64,000 bases of DNA. Origin: Pseudomonas sp. UBA5706. Lineage in GTDB: Bacteria; Pseudomonadota; Gammaproteobacteria; Pseudomonadales; Pseudomonadaceae. Shown here one piece after another: positions 52,216-60,995 of the stretch (its first letter is position 1; each line of letters opens with the position of its first letter). Location: assembly GCF_002419965.1 (NCBI RefSeq), contig NZ_DIHC01000028.1, forward strand, positions 62,001 through 126,000, in the 5' to 3' direction. A model generated the notes under the pieces. That model searched no databases. It had not been told where the DNA came from and was given only the letters and a program-made list of their open reading frames with translations. The position numbers and the translations under genes were made by a program.

Positions 52216-53142
52216 GTGCACAATCTGTGGCGGTTTGATCCAACGACACTTAGACTTTTTATTTCAGCCTGTGATGAGGGCACGTTTGGCCGTGCCGCAG
52301 AAAAAGAAGGCCTGGTTCCTTCCGCGTTGAGCAAGCGCATTGCGGAGCTTGAGGAGGTAGTGGGTGCCCCACTGTTGTACCGCCTGCAAAAGGGCATTCA
52401 GCCAACCCCCGCAGGCCTGTGTCTGCTGCAGCACGCCAAGCACGTACTCGGTGAAATCACGGCCATGTCTGCCGCTCTATCCCACTACGCTGACGGCGAG
52501 CAGGGCCATCTGCGTATCAGTTCCAACCGATCCAGCATCGTTCAGTTTTTACCCCAGGATATTCGAGCGTATAGAGAAGCCCATGCCGGTATTCAGCTTG
52601 AGCTCCACGAGCGAACCAGCGAAGAACTTATTGACGACGTAAGTGGTAACGTCAGCGATGTCGGCATCGGTACCGAGCTGATCAACGCAGAAGAAAGAGG
52701 GTTGACCATCACGGAGTACCGTAGCGATCAATTGGTAGTTGTCGTACCCCATGGCCACTCGTTGAGTGAGCGATGCTCAGTGGCCTTCAGCGAAACACTG
52801 CCCTTTAACCACGTCGCCTTGCACAAAGACAGTCCTCTGTATCGTCGGCTGGATCAAGCGGCTCGACTTGCCAAACAGAAAATCAAATACGAAGTACACG
52901 TCAAAAGCTTTGACGCGGTGTGCCGGATGGTCGAGGCCGAACTGGGCCTGGGCATCATTCCACGTGAATCCATCAGCTATATTCCGGGCGTAGAGCTGGT
53001 GGCCATCCCGCTGGCTGATGAGTGGGCGATACGGAGGTTTCAGATCGTGACCAAGCCGCAAGCCGCTCAGTCGAAAGTTTGTTCGATATTCGTAGAGTTT
53101 TTGCGAGCTCGTGCTGCCGGCCCTCTGAAGCAGGCCGAGTAA
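52216..53142 (+). CDS. LysR-family regulator of the aconitase-like operon
   Basis: 308 residues from a GTG start preceded by a G-rich ribosome site (an upstream TTG would add 4 residues). LysR winged helix (Phe-Gly-Arg-Ala-Ala-Glu-Lys-Glu-Gly-Leu-Val-Pro-Ser-Ala-Leu-Ser-Lys-Arg) and effector domain. It is divergent from the hydro-lyase/RraA/MFS genes with only about 100 bases between, so it is the likely activator of that unit. Confidence 0.88.
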   Translation: MHNLWRFDPTTLRLFISACDEGTFGRAAEKEGLVPSALSKRIAELEEVVGAPLLYRLQKGIQPTPAGLCLLQHAKHVLGEITAMSAALSHYADGEQGHLRISSNRSSIVQFLPQDIRAYREAHAGIQLELHERTSEELIDDVSGNVSDVGIGTELINAEERGLTITEYRSDQLVVVVPHGHSLSERCSVAFSETLPFNHVALHKDSPLYRRLDQAARLAKQKIKYEVHVKSFDAVCRMVEAELGLGIIPRESISYIPGVELVAIPLADEWAIRRFQIVTKPQAAQSKVCSIFVEFLRARAAGPLKQAE

Positions 53143-53250
53143 GCAGCGGCTCTCCCCCCAACACTATGAAAACGCCCCAGGTATTAAGTGTTACCCATGC
53201 GTGGTGGGCCTCGCTAACGCCCGGAGCAAAAAGGATTAGGCTACAAATCG

Positions 53251-53844
53251 CTAGTCGCGCTTGATCATTAACATGGATGCCATATCTCGCAACTGCCGCC
53301 TCACAAACTCATTGTTTTGCGTGTCCAGTTCGACAATCAGCTTCGCGTTACAGTCAACCAACGTGTAGAGCTCTTCCGCTACAGCCTGAAGGCCACCATC
53401 ACTCAATCGAACTTCTGGCATCGCTGCCAGAAGTCGGTAAAGCTCTCGCACTCTTTTTTGCCGGATGGCCACAATCCTTTTGGCCTGCATCGGCGTCAGG
53501 TTGGCACCTTCTGCTCGAACCAACTGAGCAAGCTTGCTGTTCTGGTGAACGTAGCTCTCAACTTTGTCCCACAGCACGGCGACCATCTGTAGAGGGGTGC
53601 TTGCTCGACTGATACTCCTGCTCTTGAAGACCTGCAACAAACTCAACTCGTACTCAGTCAAGAGCTCACTGAGTAGTGCCTGCTTGCTATCGATGTGGTT
53701 TTAGAGCGATCCGGCCTGGATGCCCACCGCAGCGGCAAGCCTTCGCATACCCACACCTTTGTAACCGTCGCGACTGAACATATCGCAAGCCATGACGCGA
53801 ATCTGTTCGGACGTAGGGAGCTTTTGAGCGGTAGCAGTCGTCAT
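53251..53844 (-). pseudogene. TetR-family regulator disrupted by a nonsense codon
   Basis: The full 197-codon frame runs from ATG 53844 with a TetR helix-turn-helix (Met-Arg-Arg-Leu-Ala-Ala-Ala-Val-Gly-Ile-Gln-Ala-Gly-Ser-Leu). It meets TAA at 53701-53703 exactly where family members have Tyr (Ser-Leu-Tyr-Asn-His), then continues in frame through Asn-His-Ile-Asp-Ser-Lys-Gln-Ala-Leu-Leu to the normal end. One base change explains it. The gene starts 3 bases after liuE, so it was probably part of that operon. No DNA-binding protein can be made unless the stop is read through. Confidence 0.85.
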
Positions 53845-53847
53845 GGA

Positions 53848-54753
53848 TCATCCCTCGGAGCTGGCAACAGCGTTTGAAACCCTAGAGCCGTTAGAGCGAC
53901 CAAGCTGGGTCGATATAGACCGCCCCACCTGAACGACCTTCCTTAAGTCCACGCCGGTATCGATACCCAAGCCCTGTAGCAGATAAAGCAAATCTTCTGT
54001 CGCAAGATTGCCAGTGGCGCCCTTCGCATAGGGGCATCCGCCAAGGCCGGCAACCGAGCTATCAAAGACTGAGACGCCTTCCAGCAAACTCGCATAGACA
54101 TTCGTAAGAGCTTGCCCATAGGTATCGTGAAAATGACCAGCAAGAGCTTCACGAGGTACTTGCCTACCGACCTCGTCGATAAGCATTCGAGTGGCCGAGG
54201 CCGTTCCTACCCCTATAGTGTCTCCGAGAGAAATTTCGTAGCAGCCCATGCCTTGTAACTCTCCTGCTATATCTGCAACAGTTTCAGGGGCGATCTTTCC
54301 GTCATATGGGCAACCCAATACACAGGATACGTATCCCCTCACCCGCACGCCGTGTCGCTGAGCTGTCTCAATAACCGGTATAAATCGCACCAAGCTTTCG
54401 GCTATAGAGCAATTGATGTTTCGCTGAGAAAATGACTCGGATGCGGCGGCGAATACGGCGACCTCTTTGACATCCGCTTCAAGGGCTGCCTCCAGCCCTT
54501 TCATATTGGGTGTCAGGGCGGCGTAAGTAATCCCGAGCTCTTGGGTAATTCCGGCGAAGATCTCGGCACTCCCTGCCATCTGAGGCACCCATTTGGGCGA
54601 TACAAAGCTGCCCGCTTCGATATAGCTCAGGCCGGTACCCGACAGGTTATCGATCAGGCGAATTTTCTGCTCAATGGAAAGTGGACTCTGTTCATTCTGC
54701 AGACCATCCCTAGGGCCAACTTCTACGACTCGAACTCGATCTGGGAACGTCAT
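53848..54753 (-). CDS. liuE: Hydroxymethylglutaryl-CoA lyase
   Basis: 301 residues of the HMG-CoA lyase/DRE-TIM family: Gly-Pro-Arg-Asp-Gly-Leu-Gln-Asn-Glu (about 13-21), Gly-Cys-Pro-Tyr-Asp-Gly around 140, His-Phe-His-Asp-Thr-Tyr with the metal His pair (about 205-210) and Gly-Leu-Gly-Gly-Cys-Pro-Tyr-Ala. It splits HMG-CoA to acetoacetate and acetyl-CoA, the last step of leucine/isovalerate breakdown. The start overlaps the liuD stop (ATGA). Confidence 0.93.
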   Translation of the reverse strand: MTFPDRVRVVEVGPRDGLQNEQSPLSIEQKIRLIDNLSGTGLSYIEAGSFVSPKWVPQMAGSAEIFAGITQELGITYAALTPNMKGLEAALEADVKEVAVFAAASESFSQRNINCSIAESLVRFIPVIETAQRHGVRVRGYVSCVLGCPYDGKIAPETVADIAGELQGMGCYEISLGDTIGVGTASATRMLIDEVGRQVPREALAGHFHDTYGQALTNVYASLLEGVSVFDSSVAGLGGCPYAKGATGNLATEDLLYLLQGLGIDTGVDLRKVVQVGRSISTQLGRSNGSRVSNAVASSEG

Positions 54754-56660
54754 GACTGGGTCTCCACTTCCACCAAAACAGATCCCTCACTGATCAGCTC
54801 CCCTTCTACGCAGTAGACCGCTGAGACCGTGCCCGCTTCGGCAGCTCTGATCGTGTGTTCCATCTTCATGGCCTCAAGCACTACCAGCGCCGCGCCCACA
54901 TCCACACCCTGCCCCACCTCGACCAGCACCCTGACGATGCTGCCATTCATAGGAGCAGTTAACCCCCCTTGATGACCGTGCGACGTCTCTGCAGCGGCGA
55001 TTGGATCGAAACGCTTCACTGCATGCCATTCAACGCCCCAACGGACATACACTGTGTCTGCATGACGAATGACGTTAACCTTGGCTCGTTCCGCAGCGCT
55101 CGAATCGATCAGTACGACACGCATTGTGTCTGCGCATACCAACTTCACGGCATTCACTGCAGGCAACCCGCTGCGCCAAGAGGTGTGAGTGCTCCATGGC
55201 GAATGGGGATCATCTTCGCGCTGACGCTTTACGTCTGTCGCCACAAACGCGGACGCCGCTTTCTGCCAGAACGCCTCTGGGAGCGGTTCTAAAGGAGGAA
55301 GCAACTCTGCTTGATGACGCTCGATAAAGCCGGTATCCAACTCTTCATTCGTGAAAGCAGGATGGGCAAGAATCCGTTGAAGAAATGCCAAGTTGGTTTT
55401 AAACCCACCGACCACGGTTTCGCCAAGCATGGCGAGAAGCCTTTGGCGAGCTTCCTCACGGTTCTCCCCCCAAGCGACCAGTTTGGCGACCATCGGGTCG
55501 TAGAATGGTGATACCTCATCGCCTTGCTCTACGCCGCTGTCCACACGCCGTCCCGCCCCAGCCGCTGGCTCTCGATATACATCGAGATGCCCACTCGCTG
55601 GCAAGAAACCACCTTCAGGATCTTCAGCGTACAGCCTCACCTCGATGGCATGGCCGTTCAACGGAACCTGATCCTGAGTGATAGGGAGACGCTCGCCCCG
55701 TGCGACCCGGATTTGCCATGCGACCAAGTCCAAGCCCGTGATCGCTTCTGTCACAGGGTGTTCTACCTGGAGTCGCGTGTTCATTTCCATAAAGAAAAAC
55801 TCACCACGTGAGTCCAGCAAAAACTCGACAGTGCCTGCACCGACATAGCCGATCGCCTGCGCTGCCTGAACAGCTGCTTCTCCCATGGACTTGCGCAGAA
55901 GAGATGACAGGCCCGGCGCTGGCGCTTCTTCGACGACCTTTTGATGGCGGCGCTGAATGGAACAGTCGCGCTCATTCAAATAGAGGCAGTTCCCGTGCTG
56001 GTCAGCGAACACCTGGATTTCAACGTGACGCGGCTTAAGAACGTACTTTTCCACCAACATGCGGTGGTCACCAAACGAAGACTTCGCCTCCCGCTGAGCT
56101 GAAGACAATGCTTCGGCAAGCTCACTCTCGCGCTCAACAACTTTCATGCCTTTGCCGCCGCCGCCTGCCGTTGCTTTTAGCAACACTGGATAACCGATGC
56201 GCTCGGCTGCGGCGCGAAATGTTTCGATATCCTGGTCGTCACCGTGGTATCCCGGCACCAGAGGCACACCAGCTTTTTCCATCAATGCCTTGGCGGCTGA
56301 TTTACTGCCCATTGCGTCAATGGCACTGGCGGGAGGCCCTAGAAAAACCAGGCCGGCATCCTCCAATTTTCGAGCAAACTCGGCGTTTTCGGAGAGAAAA
56401 CCGTAGCCAGGGTGAATGGCTTCAGCACCTGTCGTGATCGCGGCTTCGATGACCTTGTCCATCAGCAGGTAACTCTCGCTGGCCTTGGCGCCGCCCAGAT
56501 TGATTGCGACGTCGGCCTCGCGGACATGACGGGCCTTTCTGTCGATTTCACTGTGCACGGCGACAGTGGATAGGCCAAGAGCCTTGGCTGTACGCATTAC
56601 GCGGCAGGCGATTTCGCCCCGGTTGGCAATCAAAACAGTCGTAATTGTTGTTTTTTTCAT
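54750..56660 (-). CDS. liuD: Methylcrotonyl-CoA carboxylase biotin-containing alpha subunit
   Basis: About 636 residues: a biotin carboxylase domain (Ile-Ala-Asn-Arg-Gly-Glu-Ile-Ala-Cys-Arg at the start, the ATP-grasp glycine loop Gly-Gly-Gly-Gly-Lys-Gly-Met near 163, Gln-Val-Glu-His-Pro-Val-Thr-Glu around 290) and a C-terminal biotin carrier with Glu-Ala-Met-Lys-Met-Glu-His. With LiuB it carboxylates 3-methylcrotonyl-CoA. ATG 56660 begins at the conserved N-terminus, right after the liuC stop. Confidence 0.94.
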   Translation of the reverse strand: MKKTTITTVLIANRGEIACRVMRTAKALGLSTVAVHSEIDRKARHVREADVAINLGGAKASESYLLMDKVIEAAITTGAEAIHPGYGFLSENAEFARKLEDAGLVFLGPPASAIDAMGSKSAAKALMEKAGVPLVPGYHGDDQDIETFRAAAERIGYPVLLKATAGGGGKGMKVVERESELAEALSSAQREAKSSFGDHRMLVEKYVLKPRHVEIQVFADQHGNCLYLNERDCSIQRRHQKVVEEAPAPGLSSLLRKSMGEAAVQAAQAIGYVGAGTVEFLLDSRGEFFFMEMNTRLQVEHPVTEAITGLDLVAWQIRVARGERLPITQDQVPLNGHAIEVRLYAEDPEGGFLPASGHLDVYREPAAGAGRRVDSGVEQGDEVSPFYDPMVAKLVAWGENREEARQRLLAMLGETVVGGFKTNLAFLQRILAHPAFTNEELDTGFIERHQAELLPPLEPLPEAFWQKAASAFVATDVKRQREDDPHSPWSTHTSWRSGLPAVNAVKLVCADTMRVVLIDSSAAERAKVNVIRHADTVYVRWGVEWHAVKRFDPIAAAETSHGHQGGLTAPMNGSIVRVLVEVGQGVDVGAALVVLEAMKMEHTIRAAEAGTVSAVYCVEGELISEGSVLVEVETQS

Positions 56661-56664
56661 GGCA

Positions 56665-57483
56665 TCAGGCTCTATCAAAAGGTGCGTTGTCACGACCAAC
56701 CCACGCTGGGCTACGTTTTTCGAGAAACGCATTGAGCCCTTCTTGCCCTTCTTCACTGACACGAATGCCGGCAATGGTAGTTTCGGTGCGTTTACGTAAG
56801 GCATCACTCAGGACACCACTACCCACTTCCTGAAGCAGCGCCTTGCACACGCGCATTGCTTGAGGACTGTTCTGCATCAAGGTCTCAGTCCACTTTTCTA
56901 CCGCACTCTCTAAATCCGGTAGTGGATAAGTCTCTGAAAGCAGGCCGATCTCGCAGGCGCGGTCGCCATTGAACCTTTCCGCACTTAGTGCGTAGCGCCG
57001 ACTCGCACGCTCGCCGATGGCTTGAACGACATATGGGCTAATGACCCCGGGAGCGAGACCGATCCGCACTTCCGAAAGGCTGAACAGCGCGTCGTTTGCG
57101 CCAATAGCGATATCGCAACACGAGACTAATCCGACAGCTCCGCCAAAAGCAGCGCCTGTCACCACCGCGACCGTTGGAAAGGGTAAGTGATAAACCAAGC
57201 TCATCAGCTCGCCCAGCTCGTGGGCGTCACGCAAGTTCGCGGCGTAATCCAAAGCAGCTGACGCCTGCATCCAAGCGAGATCCGCGCCTGCGCTAAAGTG
57301 TTTGCCCCGACCACGGAGAAACAGAAAACGTATCTCCTCATCGTCGGCGAGCACTCGCAGTGCCCCAACCAGCTCAGCAATCATTTGAGCGTTGAACGCG
57401 TTGTTCTTTTCGGGTCTGTTCAGCCACAGTGTCGCGATACCACATGGATCTCGCGTGATTTCGATGGTCTGGTAGTCAGTCAC
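56665..57483 (-). CDS. liuC: Enoyl-CoA hydratase family, methylglutaconyl-CoA hydratase
   Basis: 272 residues of the crotonase superfamily: Asn-Arg-Pro-Glu-Lys-Asn-Asn-Ala-Phe-Asn, Phe-Ser-Ala-Gly-Ala-Asp-Leu-Ala-Trp-Met (about 63-72) and Gly-Ala-Ala-Phe-Gly-Gly-Ala-Val-Gly-Leu. A Glu in Leu-Ser-Glu-Val-Arg-Ile-Gly-Leu-Ala-Pro-Gly matches the catalytic position. It hydrates 3-methylglutaconyl-CoA to HMG-CoA. It lies between the two carboxylase genes, as in other liu clusters. Confidence 0.93.
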   Translation of the reverse strand: MTDYQTIEITRDPCGIATLWLNRPEKNNAFNAQMIAELVGALRVLADDEEIRFLFLRGRGKHFSAGADLAWMQASAALDYAANLRDAHELGELMSLVYHLPFPTVAVVTGAAFGGAVGLVSCCDIAIGANDALFSLSEVRIGLAPGVISPYVVQAIGERASRRYALSAERFNGDRACEIGLLSETYPLPDLESAVEKWTETLMQNSPQAMRVCKALLQEVGSGVLSDALRKRTETTIAGIRVSEEGQEGLNAFLEKRSPAWVGRDNAPFDRA

Positions 57484-57560
57484 AAATCAATCCTCTGTAT
57501 AAGTCTTCGCCATTCGAGCCCAGGCCAAGTGGATGCTTAGCCCTCAACCCGAGTGCGGTC

Positions 57561-59168
57561 TTACATCCTGAACACACCAAATTGGGTAGTCTCGATAGGG
57601 GCATTCAGGCTGGCGGATAGCGCTAGAGCGAGAACGTCGCGAGTTTGCGCGGGATCGATCACCCCATCGTCCCAAAGCCGTGCGCTGGAGTAGTAGGCAT
57701 GTGCTTGGCGTTCATACTGGTCAACGATGGGTTGCTTGAGCTGTTGCTCATCCTCAGCCGAAAACACCTGGCCCGAGCGCTGGGCCTGCTCATGTTTGAC
57801 CTGCACTAGGACGCCAGCTGCCTGCTGCGCGCCCATGACGCCGATTTTGGCGTTTGGCCACATCCAGAGAAATCGAGGATCGTACGCCCGTCCGCACATA
57901 CCGTAATTGCCAGCGCCAAAGCTGCCGCCAATGATCACCGTAAACTTGGGGACACGTGCGCAGGCAACAGCTGTGACAAGCTTTGCACCGTGCTTCGCAA
58001 TACCACCCGCCTCGTACTTCTGCCCCACCATGAAGCCCGTGATGTTTTGAAGAAAGAGCAGCGGGATGCCGCGCTGGCAGGCTAGTTCAATGAAGTGCGC
58101 GCCCTTCTGCGCTGCTTCAGCAAAGAGAATCCCGTTATTGGCGAGAATGGCAATAGGATAACCATTGAGTCGTGCAAAGCCGCAGACGAGCGTTGTACCA
58201 AAGAGTGCTTTGAACTCATCCAGCTGGGAGTCATCGACGATTCGTGCAATCACCTCGCGCACGTCGAATGGCTGCTTTGAATCCACCGGGATGACGCCGT
58301 AGAGCTCTTCTGCAGGATAGCGAGGAGGGATCGAAGCAACAGAGTCCAGTCGTCCCAGCTTGCGCCAATTCAGATTAGCAACACAGCGACGAGCAATGGC
58401 CAAGGCATGAGCGTCATCTTCGGCATAATGGTCTGCCACACCCGATGTTCTGCAGTGCACATCAGCACCACCCAAGTCTTGAGCAGTGACGACCTCACCC
58501 GTTGCCGCCTTTACCAATGGGGGCCCCGCCAGGAAGATCGTGGCCTGGTCACGCACCATGATGGTTTCGTCACTCATGGCCGGAACGTAGGCGCCGCCAG
58601 CAGTGCAAGAGCCCATTACGACCGCGATTTGTGGGATACCTTGAGCACTCATATTGGCTTGGTTGAAAAAAATGCGGCCAAAATGCTCTCGATCAGGGAA
58701 CACCTCATCCTGGCGTGGCAAATTGGCGCCACCAGAGTCCACAAGATAAATGCACGGCAAGCGGTTCTGCTGCGCAATCGCTTGGGCTCTCAGATGTTTT
58801 TTGACAGTAAGAGGGTAATAACTACCCCCTTTTACCGTGGCGTCGTTGGCGATGATCATGCACTCGACCCCCTCGATTCGACCGATGCCAGCGATGACTC
58901 CTGCGGCGGGAACATCCTCACCGTAGACCTCGTAGGCAGCAAGTTGCCCTATTTCAAGAAATGGCGAGCCTGAGTCCAGTAACTGATCGATTCGATCGCG
59001 AGGAAGCAGCTTGCCCCTGCCTATGTGACGCTCTTGCGCCTTGGCCCCGCCGCCTTCGCTTACATGAGCCAGCAACGCACGCAGACCTTCGACCTGCGCG
59101 AGCAAAGCGTCGCGGCTAGCGGCGTAGTCAGGCGAGCGCGTATTGATATGTGTATTGAGGGTGGTCAT
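57561..59168 (-). CDS. liuB: Methylcrotonyl-CoA carboxylase carboxyltransferase beta subunit
   Basis: 535 residues of the acyl-CoA carboxyltransferase family, of usual MCC-beta length. Gly-Ser-Cys-Thr-Ala-Gly-Gly-Ala-Tyr-Val-Pro-Ala-Met (about 187-199), Asn-Ile-Thr-Gly-Phe-Met-Val-Gly and Gly-Gly-Ser-Phe-Gly-Ala-Gly-Asn-Tyr-Gly-Met are typical. It transfers carboxybiotin CO2 to 3-methylcrotonyl-CoA. It is third in liuRABCDE, with 77 bases to liuC. Confidence 0.94.
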   Translation of the reverse strand: MTTLNTHINTRSPDYAASRDALLAQVEGLRALLAHVSEGGGAKAQERHIGRGKLLPRDRIDQLLDSGSPFLEIGQLAAYEVYGEDVPAAGVIAGIGRIEGVECMIIANDATVKGGSYYPLTVKKHLRAQAIAQQNRLPCIYLVDSGGANLPRQDEVFPDREHFGRIFFNQANMSAQGIPQIAVVMGSCTAGGAYVPAMSDETIMVRDQATIFLAGPPLVKAATGEVVTAQDLGGADVHCRTSGVADHYAEDDAHALAIARRCVANLNWRKLGRLDSVASIPPRYPAEELYGVIPVDSKQPFDVREVIARIVDDSQLDEFKALFGTTLVCGFARLNGYPIAILANNGILFAEAAQKGAHFIELACQRGIPLLFLQNITGFMVGQKYEAGGIAKHGAKLVTAVACARVPKFTVIIGGSFGAGNYGMCGRAYDPRFLWMWPNAKIGVMGAQQAAGVLVQVKHEQAQRSGQVFSAEDEQQLKQPIVDQYERQAHAYYSSARLWDDGVIDPAQTRDVLALALSASLNAPIETTQFGVFRM

Positions 59169-59279
59169 GGGTGCCTCTTATTTTTATTGCCCTACTCTGA
59201 TTAACAAGAGCAACAGCTCAGAAAAACTGCGCCTCTGCCGGTCGTCTACAAACCACGGGCTGTCAGCCCGAGCAAGAGC

Positions 59280-60461
59280 TCACCGCGTTTCGTTAAATAG
59301 TTCGCGCCCGATCAGCATGCGGCGGATCTCGCTGGTGCCCGCACCAATTTCATAAAGTTTTGCATCACGCCACAGTCGGCCAACTGGAAACTCATTGATG
59401 TAGCCATTACCCCCCAAAATTTGAATCGCCTCTCCCGCCAGCCATGTGGCTTTCTCAGCGGCGTACAGGATGACGCCTGCACAGTCCTTTCTAACCTGAC
59501 GGACATGCCCACTTCCTTGTGCATCCAAGTGTTTGCCCACGGCATAGAGGTATGAGCGACAAGCTTGCTGAGTGGTGTACATGTCGGCGATCTTGCCTTG
59601 GATCAGCTGAAATTCACCGATGCTTTGGCCGAACTGTTTGCGGTCATGGATGTAAGGCACTACTACGTCCATAGCAGCCTGCATCAAGCCCAACGGGCCG
59701 CCCGAAAGAACCGCGCGCTCGTAATCAAGGCCGCTCATGAGCACCTTGACGCCTTCACCGACGCCGCCCAGCACATTTTCTTCAGGAACTTCGACGTCCT
59801 GGAACACTAATTCACCGGTGTGAGAACCTCGCATACCCAGCTTGTCCAGCTTCTGCGCTACTGAAAACCCTGGAGCGCCCTTCTCCAAGATGAATGCAGT
59901 CATACCTTTGGCATTTGCTGCCAGATCCGTCTTGGCATACACCACTAGCACGTCGCAGTCTGGGCCGTTGGTGATCCACATCTTCGTGCCATTGAGCACA
60001 TAGCGATCGCCCTTCTTATCTGCGCGAAGCTTCAAGGAGACAACGTCCGAACCTGCGTTTGGCTCACTCATCGCAAGCGCACCGATGTGCTCGCCGCTGA
60101 TCAGCCGTGGCAAAAACTTACGCTTCTGCTCGTCCGTACCGTTGCGATTGATTTGGTTGACGCAGAGGTTGGAATGCGCGCCGTATGAGAGACCTATACC
60201 GCCGGCAGCACGAGAGATTTCTTCCATTGCGATCATGTGAGCGAGATACCCCATGCTGGTACCTCCGTATTCCTCGCTGACAGTCAGGCCCAGCAGTCCC
60301 ATGTCACCGAATTTCCTCCAGAGATCCATCGGAAACTGATCAGTCCGATCAGTCTCCTCGGCACGGGGGGCAATCTCCTTGGCAGCAAATCCGGCTACAG
60401 AATCGCGCAGCATGTCGATGTCTTCGCCGAGGAAAAAATTGAGTCCTGGTAAGTGGCTCAT
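59280..60461 (-). CDS. liuA: Isovaleryl-CoA dehydrogenase
   Basis: 393 residues of the acyl-CoA dehydrogenase family: Leu-Gly-Leu-Thr-Val-Ser-Glu-Glu-Tyr-Gly-Gly, Ala-Met-Ser-Glu-Pro-Asn-Ala-Gly-Ser-Asp (about 131-140), Trp-Ile-Thr-Asn-Gly and Leu-Gly-Gly-Asn-Gly-Tyr-Ile near the C-terminus. Gly-Leu-Asp-Tyr-Glu-Arg-Ala, with the isovaleryl-type catalytic Glu, is seen near 250. FAD-dependent oxidation yields 3-methylcrotonyl-CoA. It directly follows liuR. Confidence 0.94.
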   Translation of the reverse strand: MSHLPGLNFFLGEDIDMLRDSVAGFAAKEIAPRAEETDRTDQFPMDLWRKFGDMGLLGLTVSEEYGGTSMGYLAHMIAMEEISRAAGGIGLSYGAHSNLCVNQINRNGTDEQKRKFLPRLISGEHIGALAMSEPNAGSDVVSLKLRADKKGDRYVLNGTKMWITNGPDCDVLVVYAKTDLAANAKGMTAFILEKGAPGFSVAQKLDKLGMRGSHTGELVFQDVEVPEENVLGGVGEGVKVLMSGLDYERAVLSGGPLGLMQAAMDVVVPYIHDRKQFGQSIGEFQLIQGKIADMYTTQQACRSYLYAVGKHLDAQGSGHVRQVRKDCAGVILYAAEKATWLAGEAIQILGGNGYINEFPVGRLWRDAKLYEIGAGTSEIRRMLIGRELFNETR

Positions 60462-60476
60462 GAGTGGTCTCCGTTT

Positions 60477-60887
60477 TTATTTGATGGGGCTCAAATCGAG
60501 TTGGGTGACACTGTTTTGTGTACTGGCAAGGGTGGTCTGGCATCGCAAGGCAAGCCCATCAAGCTCGGCTTTCATCAGCTGGATATCTTGGGCCTGCCGG
60601 TTGAGCTGATTCACACGCTCGACGATCTTCTCCAGGAAGCGCTCCAACTGTTTCTCGTTGCCGCCGCTCGGGTCGTACATGTCGATAAGCTCCTTGCATT
60701 CGTTCAAGGAAAAGCCAATGCGCTTGCCCCGCAATATCAGCTTGAGGATGACTCGATCACGACTGTTGTAAATTCGCTCCAGACCTCTGCGTGCCGGAGT
60801 GACCATGCCCCGTTCCTCGTAAAATCGAATGGTGCGAGTGGTTACATTCAGCTCATTGGCCAGGTCAGAAATGCTGAAAGTGGGCAT
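60477..60887 (-). CDS. liuR: MerR-family regulator of leucine/isovalerate catabolism
   Basis: 136 residues: a MerR winged helix (Ser-Asp-Leu-Ala-Asn-Glu-Leu-Asn-Val-Thr-Thr-Arg-Thr-Ile-Arg-Phe-Tyr-Glu-Glu-Arg-Gly) and a short coiled-coil tail. It is first in the cluster, 15 bases before liuA. A near-palindromic site of LiuR type (TTTACGT-GA-ACGTCAAA) sits at 60896-60912, just above the start codon, so autoregulation with the whole operon is expected. Confidence 0.92.
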   Translation of the reverse strand: MPTFSISDLANELNVTTRTIRFYEERGMVTPARRGLERIYNSRDRVILKLILRGKRIGFSLNECKELIDMYDPSGGNEKQLERFLEKIVERVNQLNRQAQDIQLMKAELDGLALRCQTTLASTQNSVTQLDLSPIK

Positions 60888-60895
60888 GGGTATCC

Positions 60896-60912
60896 TTTAC
60901 GTGAACGTCAAA
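60896..60912 (-). promoter_or_regulatory. Candidate LiuR operator
   Basis: TTTACGTGAACGTCAAA is an imperfect palindrome with ACGT half-sites, resembling the known LiuR motif. It lies 9 bases upstream of the liuR start codon, close enough to overlap the promoter or leader. Confidence 0.6.
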
Positions 60913-60995
60913 CCTCAGCCAAACCAAAATTCACGAATGCAGAGCTTTGGCAGATAGATGCGTACCAATGACTCGGCACGCATTTAGGGCACTCG

